In this document: piece after piece, positions 49,640-61,653 of the stretch | Layout: every line of letters starts with the position of its first letter | Position numbering within the stretch: the first letter of the stretch is position 1 | NCBI RefSeq assembly: GCF_016906535.1 | Contig: NC_057376.1 | Location: forward strand, 496,001-560,000 | From: Rhizoctonia solani | Taxonomy: Eukaryota; Basidiomycota; Agaricomycetes; Cantharellales; Ceratobasidiaceae | DNA: 64,000 nucleotides | Direction: 5' to 3' | Translations under genes and position numbers: made by a program | The notes under the pieces: model-generated | Database searches by the model: none | What the model was told of the DNA's origin: nothing | The model's input: only the letters and a program-made list of their open reading frames with translations

Positions 49640-51604
49640 ATGAAGCACGCGTTTACTGCCACCACACTAGCTGCTACGCTCGGTCTTGCAGCCGCTTTGG
49701 CTGTTGAGTCTCGACAAAGCTCAAGCTTTGTGAAGACTTCAGGGCAACAGTTTACTCTTGGTGGACAAAAATTCACTGTCGTTGGGGTGTGTCATATTCC
49801 GGTTGGCTCTTTGGACCATGCGTCTCTACTGACAGACCATTCATAGTCGAATTCCTATTGGATGGCACAACTCTCTAGTACTGCTGATATTACTACCGCA
49901 TTCAAAGACCTCAAGAATGCGTGAGTACTATTTCTTCCAAATACATGTGTGCTAGTAATTTAATCAGGGAATTCAAGTGGATTTACTACACTACGTACCT
50001 GGGGATTTAACGAAGTTACCAGTCCAAGTGGAACTTATTATCAGATTTGGAACGGGAAGACCGCCACGCTTAACACTGGGGCCGATGGTCTTGGAAAGTT
50101 CGGTATGTGTTTCAGTTAATATGAAAAGAAGAGAGACTGACCTCCGGATAAATACCAGATACGGTTGTTGCCCAAGCGAAGGCGTAAGTGTTATATATTT
50201 TTGGACTTCTAAAAAATCCATTTATATCGTAATCACAGAGCTGGGATTCGTCTCATTGTTCCATTGACCAACAACTGGTCGGGTATGTTACTTGTCAAAC
50301 CACTTCGCTCTACACCGGCCTAACAGAAGTTTAAAGATTACGGGGGCATGGATGTTTATGTCAAACAATTGTTGGGCTCCAACAATCATGACCTCTTTTA
50401 CACCGATGCTACTGTCAAAAATGCTTTCAAGAAGTACATTAGCGGTTTTGTTGGCCGGTACAAGAACGAGCCTACGATCATGGCCTGGGAGCTTGCTAAC
50501 GAGCCCCGCTGCAAAGGGAGCACCGGAACGAGCACGGGTACCTGCACCACCAAGGTTAGCATATAAAAGTCTGTCGCATGTGTTATTTTAATAACCTATC
50601 TTGATAGACAATCACCGAGTGGGCCAGTAAGTATTGGGTGTGTATTCTATTCTTTCCCAAGTGACATACATAAATCTTCAGCGGAAATGTCGAAGTACAT
50701 CAAGTCTATCGCACCGTAGGTAACCACCTCTTAGTTCGTTGTGTATTTCTTACTATGACTCATAGGAATCACTTGGTTGCAATCGGAGACGAAGGCTTCT
50801 ACAATCAACGTACGTGCGAATACTTTTGCATGGATTAAAACTTATTTATATCTACTGTCTGAATAGCTGGTGCTTCCACATATCCCTACCAAGGCGGCGA
50901 AGGTATTGATTTTGATGCTAACCTCAGTAAGTAATGTGATTAATACTAAAGAGTATACCAACCTAAGGCCTGTTTAGAAATATCTTCTATCGACTTTGGC
51001 ACTGCTCACTCTTATCCGGAGCACTGGGGCCAGGAATCCAACGTTGTTGCGTGGGGTACCCAATGGATCATCGGTATGTACGCACCCACGGTCCCATAAA
51101 CGTTCTTATCGATATTCCAATATGCTAGACCACGCTGCTTCGCAGAAAGCTGCCAACAAGGTAAGGCATCAATTCTTACCAGTGAATTAACCTAACGTTT
51201 GTTTTTCAAAGCCTGTGATACTTGAAGAATTCGGAGTTACTAGTTCCTACAATCCTTCGGTAAGTGAACATTCTTGATAGTCAACATCATATTTGAAACC
51301 AAATTTCTCCAACAGAGCACCTATACTAAGTGGTGGGATACCATTGTTTCAAGCGGATTAGCAGGAGACCTCATCTGGTAAAGAATCAGCTTCAGACTCT
51401 CAGAAGGCCTTTTCTCACCGTTGAACAGGCAAGCTGGAAGCACCGTTTCTACTGGAAGACTCACGATGACGGCTTCACTGTGTATCCTGATGAGGTACGA
51501 GGAATAACTCAACCTAATCGCACGAGAATTTACTAACCGAATCCACTCAGCCTGAATACGCCCTTCAAACCAAGTATGCTGCCGCTCTCAAAGCCCGCAA
51601 GTGA
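49640..51604 (+). CDS. GH5 subfamily 7-type endo-beta-1,4-mannanase, secreted
   Basis: Start ATG 49640 with signal peptide [21 protein letters not shown], then a chain of at least 13 short exons. Diagnostic motifs in order: [70 protein letters not shown] (acid/base Glu in NEP), [35 protein letters not shown] (nucleophile Glu) and GDLIWQAGS. It is a secreted mannan-degrading enzyme of the GH5 fold; no carbohydrate-binding module is visible. Near 51454-51457 the frame slips one base, between VSTG and [13 protein letters not shown], and then runs correctly to the last exon and the stop at 51602-51604. One missing base is the simplest explanation. Confidence 0.85.
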
Positions 51605-51907
51605 ATGCGCATCCGGTTCTTGGTTGTTACTACTATATCTTATATATACGCTTAAATTGTATGCCTTATGAGCCCAATGCCTTATGTTTATCTGAGATAA
51701 TTTGCGCCTGCATATATTCATCGTAAGCGCCAAGAGGTTCGCGAACACAGCACAACATTATTTTGGTACAAAGCACTCAACAAATTCTATCAATGCTCTC
51801 TACTAATAGTGCAATTCTATACAGTGTATATGTTAATTTATCCAGATATATGCCCAAAACGAAAGCGAAAACAGTGGTATAAACAACAACAGACAGCCCC
51901 CATCCAA
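51605..51907. other. Short convergent intergenic region
   Basis: 3' region shared by the GH5 gene (plus) and the UPF0643 gene (minus). AT-rich, no gene seen. Confidence 0.4.
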
Positions 51908-52907
51908 CTACCAACCAACCGGCCCTTCCGTGTACGGAGTGAGCTCCAAGTCAGTAACACCCTTCCATTTCCTCAATACGAATCTCTCAAAGGTGTAGTA
52001 TTCGAAGGATGATGCGGCGAGGCGCATGGCTTTGATGTGATGAGGCCCAGAGTTGGCTGCTATCGCATGTGCTCGAGACTGGATCATTCAGTTAGAAAGG
52101 GTTGAAAGTGGGCTGGGTTAAAGTAGCACGAACCTGCCAGATGCAAGTAGCAAGGTTGTCCCCTGACGCTTCAGGAACGCCATACCAGTACATGATGAGC
52201 TGATCAAAGGTGTACGTTAAGACTGGGGTCGCAAAAAAACTACTCAAACAATCAACACATACCCCGCCATTTTGAACAGCTTCCTCATGGGCGAGTCGGT
52301 CAGCATCATAAAGAGCTAAGACACCATTAATAAACATACTCCTTCTGAGCCATTTTAAAGTTGACTTACCAGCACTATCGCTTCCTGGCTTCCTCTTGCT
52401 CCTGAAAGCAACAACGTACCACTCTCGCTCTAGTTCGCCATCCGGGATTTTGTCAAGGTCACTGTGGTATGCCGCGCTAATCTCGTCCCAGTTGAACACC
52501 TCAGGGTACGACAGCGTCGCGAATCCTTTGCGCGACTTTAAAAAGTGCAACGCGCGGTGGAGGGAAAGCGACGCCGGGTCAATGTCCGGAAGGCGCGTCG
52601 CGGTTGGGCCCAACCGGTCGGGATGAGGCGGGAGTTTTGGAAGTGCGGCGAGCTTCGAGGAGCGATCGTGGTGCTTTTCTCGAGATGAGAGAGATGCGGG
52701 AAGCGCGGAGAGTAGAGGTGGAAGGAAGAGCACGGGCTCTTGTGGGTCGTGGAAAGTCTCATTGGTGTAGGTGGGGAGAGCGTGGGGATCACGTTCTTGC
52801 TGCTGATCATGACCCTCTGATCGGGGCGCGGGTGCAGAAGAAGTGTGGGCTGAACGGGGACAAGAGTAAGGCCAGGCATATTCGGAATTGGGGGTTGTAT
52901 AATGCAT
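51908..52907 (-). CDS. UPF0643-like protein, function unknown
   Basis: Four exons on the minus strand (52907-52370, 52315-52263, 52199-52134, 52078-51908) join without error to 275 aa. The N-terminal third is polar and Pro/Ser-rich. The conserved part includes PDIDPASLSLHRALHFLKSR, VFNWDEISAAYHSDLDK, EREWYVVAFRSKRK, ALYDADRLAHEEAVQNGG and YWYGVPEASGDNLATCIWQSR. It ends FERFVLRKWKGVTDLELTPYTEGPVGW. I recognise this as the fungal UPF0643 family, whose biochemical role is not established. No signal peptide or membrane helix is visible. All intron phases agree, so this gene is intact. Confidence 0.8.
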
Positions 52908-53250
52908 CAGTCTCCCAAGCTTGGAGGTTTATATATTCACGAAAATTGTACACTTCCCCACATTTCGCAAGCTGATGGCGCGAGCACGCCTTAGTGAGAA
53001 ATATCTTACTGAGTTTTGAGTTTATGCTTAGCAACAGGGCCGGTGACACGTCAGTTGAATAACCACAGCTTGCGCAATCGCGGGGACATGGCGCAATCAT
53101 TGGCAGTACGATTAGTATTAGATAATACATTTGGATTACAAACTGGTGGAGGAAGTGTCAGTATGCACACGGTCTGGTGAAGAAATGTAGACACTTGCGC
53201 ATGTAGTGAGAGTTAGAATGCCGGCATATAGTACTCGATAGATATTCTAT
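52908..53250. other. Short intergenic region, Atg6 3' side
   Basis: Promoter of the UPF0643 gene and 3' region of the Atg6 gene. Nothing else is supported. Confidence 0.35.
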
Positions 53251-55061
53251 CTAGACAGTGGTCGCCCATTTGAGAAGAATCTTGAGTGCCAACAGAACAT
53301 GGCGAAGTGCTCGAGTCCAAGTCTCTTCCTGGTTGAATTGCCATTTAATGGATGCATCCCCTATTTTGTCCTTTACAATCCTTTGATCGGGGAGTCAGTC
53401 GGTGAAATAAGAAAGAAAAGTGATAAGCGGGGGGAGGACGTACGCGTGAGGAAAATCAACAGACTCTTGGGTTTTTGCAAATTCGATGATTTGCCTGAGA
53501 CACTCCAAGAACGCGACCATTCCATAGTCAAAACGTCGATTATGGAGCAGTCGGCCAATGTGTAATTCTCCCGACCCGAACCTGTGAAACGGATTAATGG
53601 GGAAATCCATGTAGTACCCAGGATCATTATCCCACGCACAGTTCGTAAACAGCCTTGTCTCCGCCTATCCGCTCAATACGCGAACAGGAACCCATCGGGA
53701 CGAGGCGGTACCTAAGAGCTTCTTTTGAGTCGGGGCCGTTCGGTCAAGTCGGCGACGAGCTTACTGTTCAAAAACGAATCCTACTTTGCGGGCTATAGTA
53801 TGAAGTAACAGCAATGCTTGGCCCCAGGCAGCGTTCACTTCGGCCCATGGTACGGCTACGCCTGTAACGCGCCCCAAACGAAGACCGTTGATTGTCCCAA
53901 ATACACCGTCGTGTCCAATGCAAAAAGCATCATTGTATACATTGGCGCGGGACAGGCGGGCAAGTTCGGCCGCGTCCGCTTCCTGAGCAGCACGTATCGT
54001 CCGAAGTGATGCGGCAGTCGATGCTTCTGCGAGGCTGTTTGCATTGTAGACGCGCCAGAATCTAAACACCTCATCAGTCGAACCGATCAGTGACCGGCCA
54101 GGAGCAACGGCTTACTCGGCCTCCTTCTCCTCCAACTCCTTTTCCTCACGTTCTAGTTCTTCCAACTCCCTATCCAGCCGGGCTTTTTCCTTTTCTGCGT
54201 CTAGAAGCTCGTCCAGAACTGTCTTTTCCTCCAGTTTAAGTTGCTCGATGTGGGCCTCCATTTCTTTGATATCCCCTGTCCCGGCGTTATTACGGACATC
54301 TCGCTCAAACGCAATATAACCGTCTCTTTCCCTCTTGGTCTCCTCAAGTTGCTTCGTAAGCGCTGAGATCAAGACTGAAGTGCAATCTGTACACAACGGG
54401 TGATCCAGATCCGTCCGATTAGATAAGAGAGTATACAACTTCAGTGTCTGTGCAAGATGATGCGAACGAGGAGGGGCGATTGGAGGAGCCGCAGGTTTCG
54501 TAGGCGACGTGGCAGTTGGTGTGGATGGTGTTTTGTCGGTGGTATTAGTGACCTTGCGTGAGACTGATGGAGCTCTGGATGGAGTCGAAGCTCGTTGTCT
54601 TGCTTTTTGAGTACCGCCCGGTTTACTACCATCGGTGGGTATCTTGTGGACAACGCTGTCCTGCAAAAGTACAAATGATTCTCCGGCAGGGCGGTGCTTG
54701 GAAGAGCCCGAACGAGTAGAGGCAGGCAAGGCTTGTGCTTTCTGCCAGGCCAATTTGGATGACGAAGGTGCAGCGAGACTCGCGAGCTTCTGCGAGGGAG
54801 ATACGGGTGTATTGCGTGGCGTCTGTTGTCCTAGCGAAGCTGCAACTCCTATGTTTATTAAATATATCGCCACTATGAGTTTATACGCACCAGCAACCAT
54901 ATCAACCGCAGATGGGGCCAATTCCGTCAATGAAGGATCGAGTTGCAGTGGCTACGATACGAGATAGCAGACCGTCAGAGTCGGCAGAGTCAGTGGAGAG
55001 AATACTGCCTATAATTTACCTGCTTACATTGCTGGCACACAAAGCTCACGTCTTCGGACAT
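53251..55061 (-). CDS. ATG6: Atg6/Vps30 (beclin-1 homologue)
   Basis: Starts at ATG 55061 with [14 protein letters not shown], joined over introns to [18 protein letters not shown] and then [11 protein letters not shown] variable Ser/Thr/Pro-rich part carries [11 protein letters not shown], at the place of the BH3-like segment of beclins. A long coiled coil follows ([43 protein letters not shown]). Then comes the conserved beta-alpha autophagy domain: [88 protein letters not shown]. It ends in [22 protein letters not shown], stop at 53251. It is a subunit of the class III PI3-kinase complexes acting in autophagy and vacuolar sorting. All exons join in frame, so the gene is intact. The open frame on the opposite strand at 53299-53565 is antisense to the last exons. 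Confidence 0.92.
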
Positions 55062-55207
55062 TGTAATAATCTATGTATCGAATAAGAGTGGTGCAACGCG
55101 ATGATGGTCAGGGGAGAAGCACCAATCTGGCCAATATCAATCATTTCTGAGCGCCCGGATTACCTCATCATACGATCCCTCTCCTTCCCCATCAACTCTC
55201 ATTGACC
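55062..55207. promoter_or_regulatory. Bidirectional promoter between ATG6 and the complex I subunit gene
   Basis: Only 146 bp separate the two divergent start codons. No TATA box is obvious in either direction. An ATTACCTCATC stretch and C/T-rich leaders lie in between. Transcription factors bound here could act on both genes. Confidence 0.5.
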
Positions 55208-55978
55208 ATGGCCACCAAGCAAGCGGTAGGCAAGTTCGCGGACCACACAAAATACCATCTTGCGCCCAAGGGTGAGACAAAATTATCCATATCTTTATTT
55301 CTACTTCTAACAAAACACAGGCTTTTGGAAGAAATTCCGTGGGTCCCGATTTATTGTCTAATTTGGATGTGTGTATACTGACGAGTCGGGGGTTAGGCGA
55401 TGCCGTCGTCGTAAACCCGGAGATATCGTCTGGAATTCCTCTGGTTACTGCCCATAGGTGGCCTCAGCCAGGATCCAGACCCGAGATCTACGCGACCCCA
55501 GCGACAAAAGGTGAGAATTCCTCCACTACTAATCCACCTCTTGCCGTTGGCTGACACTTTCCCATAGCATCCGACCCGGCACAAAACCCCTACTGGAAGC
55601 GCGATGCCCGCCGTCATTACCCACAATTATCTGTTGTGACCCAATCTCACCTTTCTCAGGTACTTTTGGGTGCCCCATCAGCCGAGGCGTGAGTAAACAT
55701 ATTATAATTTAGACTTAATTATCTTATCGCCTATCGTGATCGATAGAGTCGCCGCGCCTGCAGACGATAAATCCTCCGTACCTGCCAACGTATCCCCACC
55801 CGCCCCCCTCGAGTTGACAGAGGCCATCGCCAAAGCCGCCAATTCTACCAAGGCATTCTCCTCTACCAATTTGCCCCCTGCTCCTCCTTTCAAGAGATGG
55901 GCACCCAAGAAGCAGGAGGATGCACCACATGACCCTACTGCGTACTGGCCTATGAGTTTGTATGGTGGATCCGTGTAG
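55208..55978 (+). CDS. NADH:ubiquinone oxidoreductase (complex I) 21 kDa-type accessory subunit
   Basis: Five exons from ATG 55208 to the stop at 55976-55978; all junctions are in frame. The protein reads MATKQAVGKFADHTKYHLAPKGFWKKFR, then VVVNPEISSGIPLV, PGSRPEIYATPATKASDPAQNPYWKRDARRHYPQLSVVTQ and, at the end, LPPAPPFKRWAPKK and APHDPTAYWPMSLYGG. The blocks PEISSG, PEIYATPATKASDPAQNPYWKRD and PQLSVVTQ identify the fungal complex I 21 kDa-type subunit. It acts in the inner mitochondrial membrane. It is small (about 180 aa) and intact. Confidence 0.75.
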
Positions 55979-56203
55979 GTAGATGCGCGGTAATTGAACC
56001 CTTTCTATTGGCCTGTCATAACTTGTGCAAACCCGAGAGCTATTTGCGTACGGGTAAGCGTGAAATTCGTAATATATTCAATCCTTGGCTAGGTGTTTTC
56101 GTTACACCACACCCGCAGGCCCATTTGGCATGAATCAAGAAGACACAGAAACCCAAATTGTAATAAGCATAGTATGTCTCGCTCCCACACTCATTCATGA
56201 ATG
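55979..56203. other. Short convergent intergenic region
   Basis: 3' region shared by the complex I gene and the urea-transporter gene. No gene seen. Confidence 0.35.
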
Positions 56204-59127
56204 CTACGCGGTGCCTTCTTTAGCAGGAGAGCTTTCAGAGTATTTGCCGCTTCCCGGGTGGAATATATCCTGCGACGAATTTAGCAAATGAAATGCCATT
56301 TTTATAGGATCTTCGCATACCTTGACAATACCCTTCGACACCAAAAACAACGCCTGTCGACTCTCATAGAGCGGGTAAATCACCACAGTAAACGCAGCCA
56401 AAAACGTCCAAGCAATTCCGACCGCGACCCAAGTCGTCAGTCCCTTGGTGCCAAAGACGACCTGGGAAAAGAAAAGCGGGAAAGGAATCAAGATGATCAT
56501 CACGATTAAAAGCCCGATGCTGCTCCAGGCCGCAAAGCGGAATGCGCCCTTGAGAGCAATAGGGTCGAGGTCTTCGTCGTGAGTGACGCCTCTGTCGTGC
56601 TTCTCGTCATCTTCGGCTGGTACGATGCGGATGTCTCCTGATCCAATGTCGGACTGCTTCTTTTCGTCTTCGGGCGGGGTGTGAGTCCCGGACCCAGTGG
56701 TAGGGGCCGCGTGTGGGTGCACTGGTGCATTAAGAGCACGCGTAACATCGAACGAGAAATTATCGGGACGCTGTTGAAAGAGTTCATTACATTCAGTATC
56801 CCATTATCGGCACGGAACTTGAAATGAGACTTACAAGGTACGACCAAACAACCGAAATAATGCCTCCAACGCCGATCGCAGCCAAGTTTCCGGCGAGCAT
56901 CTCATAATCTCCTCCACTCGTCTATGATAGGAGCGGGCAGTTTGTCAACAATTCATGGAACTTGATGCTGCACTTACGGTGACATTGATGACTTTATCAT
57001 TGAGAGTGCTTGTCGTGACTAACTATATGCGGGAGAAAATATCAGTTAGCATGAATTAGATGGCGAGAACGATACATACCCATGCAATGATTCCCGCAAA
57101 GAGGCCACTGATCGCACCAACAATACATCCAATTTTCGAGGCTTTCTGCCAAGTTATGCAAAGCGCTATTGGAACCACAGCTGATCCCAGAAGAGTACCC
57201 CTAGTTTCAAAGTAAGTCTTCCAGAGCTCAATCATAAATCCCGAATGACTTGCATGAAAGTATACAGCCACCCCATGCTCCTGTGAACAAACGATAGGTT
57301 GGTTCGACCCTAATGTCCAGTGATAACAATACTTACACGCCAATATAATAGAAGATTAAACCGAATAGACCCATGCAAATAGCAAAGAATGCAACCATAA
57401 GATGGGATACTCGCATAATCTGCGCTTCGGTTGCACGAGGATTGATGTACCGCTTATATACGTCGTAGGTGAGGAGGGACGACACGGCAATCAACTCGGC
57501 AGAGGTGGCAGAGGTAACAGCCAAGAACTAAGGCAAAGGTGAGCTTAGGCAATCCAAACTCATAATTAAATTACTTACGAGCAAAATCAACATAGCTGCA
57601 GCTCCAGAAGTACCGAGGAGAGCTGCCGCTGCAGATGGTGCAGGGAGACCAGCGCTCACATCAGCTGGCGACAATGGACGCATATCCGGGTCATTGTGCA
57701 ACGCGACAGCGGCAAGTCCAAGAGTGGTAGCAAAAGTGAACGGAATAGAGAACCATGCCTGTCCAGTTATACATGGTTAGTTAAACTCAAATACAAAATG
57801 AAAAGCATGACTTACTAATCCTCCCAAAAGGTATGCTTTCACACAGGATTGAGGCTTGCTTGCAATAGCTCGTTGCCAATAAGCTTGGTCGTTGAACACA
57901 GTCGCGAAGTTACCTGTTGGAATCTTAGTGATCCAGTTATAGCTAGTATGCCGTGTAAATCTACACACCAATAATATTGATTACACCAAATATGAGGCCG
58001 TTCTTGGAACGCATAGTCAAGTAGCTGCCTTGGGCGTTTCCGGCAACAGGCTTGGCAATTGAGACTTCGACCAGAAGTTCGTGCATCCGACTTGGGCTAC
58101 CAATCTTGGGCGAGGTCGAATAGGCAGTGAAGATAAACGTGAGAATAATAGCAAAGAGTACCGCAGTGTGTGTATAATCACACAGAAGAGTCGCACGCAT
58201 TCCACCGGCTACGACGTAAATCGCAACACCAATCGGAATGAGGAAGCAAGCTGCAATGGTGTTCATGCCTGTAAGGTCTGTGACAGTTGCTGAACCACCT
58301 AAGATCAACATTGACGAGACGATACTACATCATTGGTAGTCGGTCAATGGACCTACGGGCATTATTTGACATGGCTCACATGTTAGTCGCCAACCCAAAG
58401 AACAAGAAGATCAGGTGGGCAGCTGTGCCCCAGCGAGCGCCAATAATCTCAAGGAATGTATGAGCGTTGGGACTATTCAACTTAAGCTTTGCTGCAAGCA
58501 TCGCGAATAGTAGAACTTGAATAGTTGCACCTGCACATGGAGGATATGTTAGACCAGTTGATTCATTTTCGAAGTGCATATACCTACCAGCACCGTACCA
58601 CCAAGGACCTGAGATCCCATATTTATACGCGACAGCACTTGATTGCAACTAGTTATAAATTATCTCAGGGCTACCGCTTTTACAAGACGCCCTGTACCAC
58701 TTACCAACGTGGCCGCCCATGTCCTGTCCATGACGGAGAGCATATGTTGGTGAGTTTGAAACATTGATTATGGAAAGGATATAGCAAATCACCAGGCAGA
58801 TACAATTCCTGAAGCAATCAAACCCGGTTTGACACTACGACTTGCACTACTAAACTCCTCTGAGTTGCTAGGGGAGAAACCGGTGTACCGAGCTTGAATC
58901 CATGTCAAGCCAAGCATGAATGCCGAGAAGAATAGGCCGATTCCTGTATTACAAACACAATTTCAAGGTCTTTCCTTTGCAAAAGAGCCACTTCACTTAC
59001 CGACGACTGTAAGTATCAATATTTATTTGGATCAGTAATGATATTCAGGTTGGAAAAAGAATCTGTTTTGCTCACCGACACCATATCCAGCGCCTTGAGG
59101 GAGCACGGTGCTCACGTTTTCGGACAT
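56204..59127 (-). CDS. DUR3: Dur3-type urea/polyamine transporter (sodium:solute symporter family)
   Basis: ATG 59127 ([17 protein letters not shown]), then a 6-nt exon (59006-59001, TCGTCG), then [24 protein letters not shown]. Many hydrophobic segments follow, including [97 protein letters not shown] and [17 protein letters not shown]. They match fungal Dur3, a plasma-membrane urea/proton symporter of the SSS family. The FM-GTLLGS junction needs an intron (57253-57201) whose donor is GCAAGT, a GC-AG intron. The C-terminal part has a cytoplasmic acidic insert ([16 protein letters not shown]) and two final helices, and ends at 56204. No frame breaks were found. Confidence 0.9.
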
Positions 59128-59552
59128 GAGTTCACTTAGAGGCAGCACTCGAACTCTTGGACGCTTCTGCGTTATATAGATCCTAATAAATCTCGGGTAG
59201 AACCGACATCGTCAGCGATAAGCAGCATGGGTTCGGACTTCGATCTGGAGCGGGGTAGGCACTTGTCTTCGGTCAATATTTCGCCAAAGTACTGATAGAC
59301 GAATGGAGTTGACTCTTATCGCAGCCCATAACTTAGTTCTCACCGAAGGACCGAAGGACCGAAGCCTTATCCAAGTCTTATCAAAGCGCGCCCAGGCAAG
59401 GGACCGTTTGCGGGGAAGCAAGAATACATTTAAAGTCACGTGAAGGCGATTTATATATTCTTTTGATCATCTAATTCAGCTTGCGTGCATATACATCTGT
59501 AGTGTGTCGCTCTGCTCCTGAGCCTGAGCGCCCATCGATCCAACTAGATCTA
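59128..59552. other. Intergenic, Dur3 promoter side
   Basis: Promoter of the urea transporter (minus) and 3' region of the first paraoxonase-like gene. No gene seen. Confidence 0.35.
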
Positions 59553-61122
59553 TCAGGCTCGGCTTGGCAGGGGGATCTTGCAGACCAGCATCCGAGGAGC
59601 CATGATTCCTGAGATATACGTTGCGAATCAGCGAGGGGCAAAGAAGAAGCTTGAGAGGACCTACCATGGATGAACAGCCTATCCTCATACACAGCGGCAG
59701 TAGTACCAAAAGACCCTAGCTGCCCCTCATCTTCATAGATCTAAGACTACAAGATTACTATGCTGCCCCTGCCCGGAAGAATGGCGCAATTCTAGGATAA
59801 CTTGCCTTCTCAACCTTGTAATTCCCGCCCAGAGTCGCATCTGAGATACGTAACACCGTACTCGGTACATTTGGGCTACGGTTCTTTATCACATCTGAAA
59901 GTAGGTGGAGCTTGGGAATCGCTGCGGCGATAATCGACCCATCGGCCGACAGCGCCAAATTATCAAGTGGCAAACCTAAGTGGTATAGTTTGGCCTCAGT
60001 CGCCGGATGATGTGCGCAGATTCAGGTGTACCTGTCATTATTGTCGCTACATGTTGGAGCGTCTTGTCTTTGTTTGGTTTATGTACCGTAAGCTGTCCAT
60101 TTCGATAACTCCCGACCCAAAAAGAACCATCACTTGCCTGTAAACGCCTTAAATACGAGACATACATGAGGTTATAAGAACTGTCCTCACCCGAACGATT
60201 CCATTGCTCCCGAGAAGCTGAATTGAGGCTCTCTTGCACCCATGTATAATGTGACAATAGCCGACAAACGTAGTATCGAGCAGGAACATAGCATCTATGT
60301 AGCGCCGCTAGGTGTGCTTTAGTATGCATACATTTAGAAATACACGCCCAAAGCTTACTATTCCAACTTTTGCCCCGTTGTCATTCGTGAACCAGAACTC
60401 TTGTCCGTTGTTAGCTCCAACTATATCGTTCGGGGTCACTATGACACGAGCATCCTCAACTGTTTGAACCCATTCTACATAGTCTGTCCCAACTCGAGTC
60501 TTTAACATCTCAATTACCGAGTCAGCGCCCTTGTACGGCGATTCAGGTTCGGGACGATGATTAACAAGGTATATCCAAAGCATAGCGGGGTCTATCTTGT
60601 CAGGAACAACATCCATTCCATGCAAATTCAAGCCTCGTGGGTCGGAGAGACCTCTTACATCAAGCTTGGTGATTGTCCCCGTGCTCGTATCATAAGTTGC
60701 CAAGTAGTCAGCAGTTGATCTGGTGAGGACGGCAGTTGCGTTGAGAGCATCCATGGCAGGCGTCCAAGCGATTCGAGATGCAATAGTTCCTGCACAAGCG
60801 AGGTACATAATGCCCGAGGAAAGAATGGTGATCTCTATCAACGAAGGCTAATGTAAGAAGACGATTCTAGCAGAAGAAGCTCCAGCCTTACTTTCACATG
60901 CTTGTAGCTCTGTAAATAATCACGGTATGAGTACGTGGTATTTGAATGGTGAAAACGGAATAACAACTTACCGGGAATACTTTGACAATTGTCATGATTT
61001 ATTGGATGAATCTTCCTATAAACGCCGTGTGCCTTCAGCACTGGAGATCGCACATAGACTTGAAATAAGGCTGCGCTGAGAACAACCAGAGATGCTCCGC
61101 CGTATAGCCAGGTGCGGGCCAT
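59553..61122 (-). CDS. Paraoxonase/arylesterase-like enzyme, copy 1 (calcium-dependent phosphotriesterase fold)
   Basis: ATG 61122, then a membrane anchor or signal sequence (LYGGASLVVLSAALFQVYV), DNCQSIPELQACEK over an 18-nt exon, and a beta-propeller chain. The key blocks match the animal PON family. LNLHGMDVVPDK corresponds to the PON HGI segment, LWIYLVNHRPEPES to the VNH strand, and VIVTPNDIVGANNGQEFWFTNDNG to the NDIV...ATND loops. VGYCHIIHGC and ASDGSFWVGSYRNG follow. The intron after NYKVEK begins with GC (AAG|GCAAGT); the paralogue has GT at the same place. The frame is intact and ends at 59553 with KIPLPSRA. Probably a secreted or membrane-anchored hydrolase; the substrate is unknown. 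Confidence 0.75.
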
Positions 61123-61653
61123 CTTGTGCGGGGGTTTTGTCTGCCTACCGGAAGTTGGTATATGCTCGATAAGTTTTCGGTCTCCAAACGAAGAGTAGAT
61201 GGTATCCAATGCGGGTAGATCGTGAAGAAATGAGAACAAAGAGAGAGCTTTGAAGGTGATAATTTATAACCCGAGGGATGCGATGTTAGTGGCTCACCCC
61301 AATGGATGACTTCATCGTAAAGTTCTCGTTTTGTAAATAATCGGAATGCCGAGTTACATCACTCTAGTAGCGAATAATTGCAAGGCTGTCTCATGACCCA
61401 TAAATCTATCGTAATAAACTCCCCGAATATCGATAAATTGATTTGAACGGGGTACTGACATAGGGTGAGAAAGAGATGTCGTCGGCCAGGCGTACACATG
61501 TGCTAACCATAGACTAACTGTCACCGTGGTCCGCTGGTTTTACTTAATCTTACTCCAAGATATATGTCACCAAATTAATATGAATCGTCTACGCTGTGCC
61601 CGTTCGGGTTCAGTGTATCAGTTTGAGTTCGAGCTTCTGCTTGCCGAAATATT
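61123..61653. other. Intergenic between the two paraoxonase-like genes
   Basis: Promoter of copy 1 and 3' region of copy 2. A plus-strand open frame (61526-61729) runs antisense to the end of copy 2 and is not supported. Confidence 0.35.

Noticed and set aside
50290..50345. Apparent frameshift in the GH5 gene after NNWS
   Set aside because: Using the acceptor TTTAAAG rather than AACAG gives [13 protein letters not shown] in frame.
53299..53565. 88-codon plus-strand open frame with an ATG
   Set aside because: It runs antisense to the last two Atg6 exons, which are conserved and in frame.
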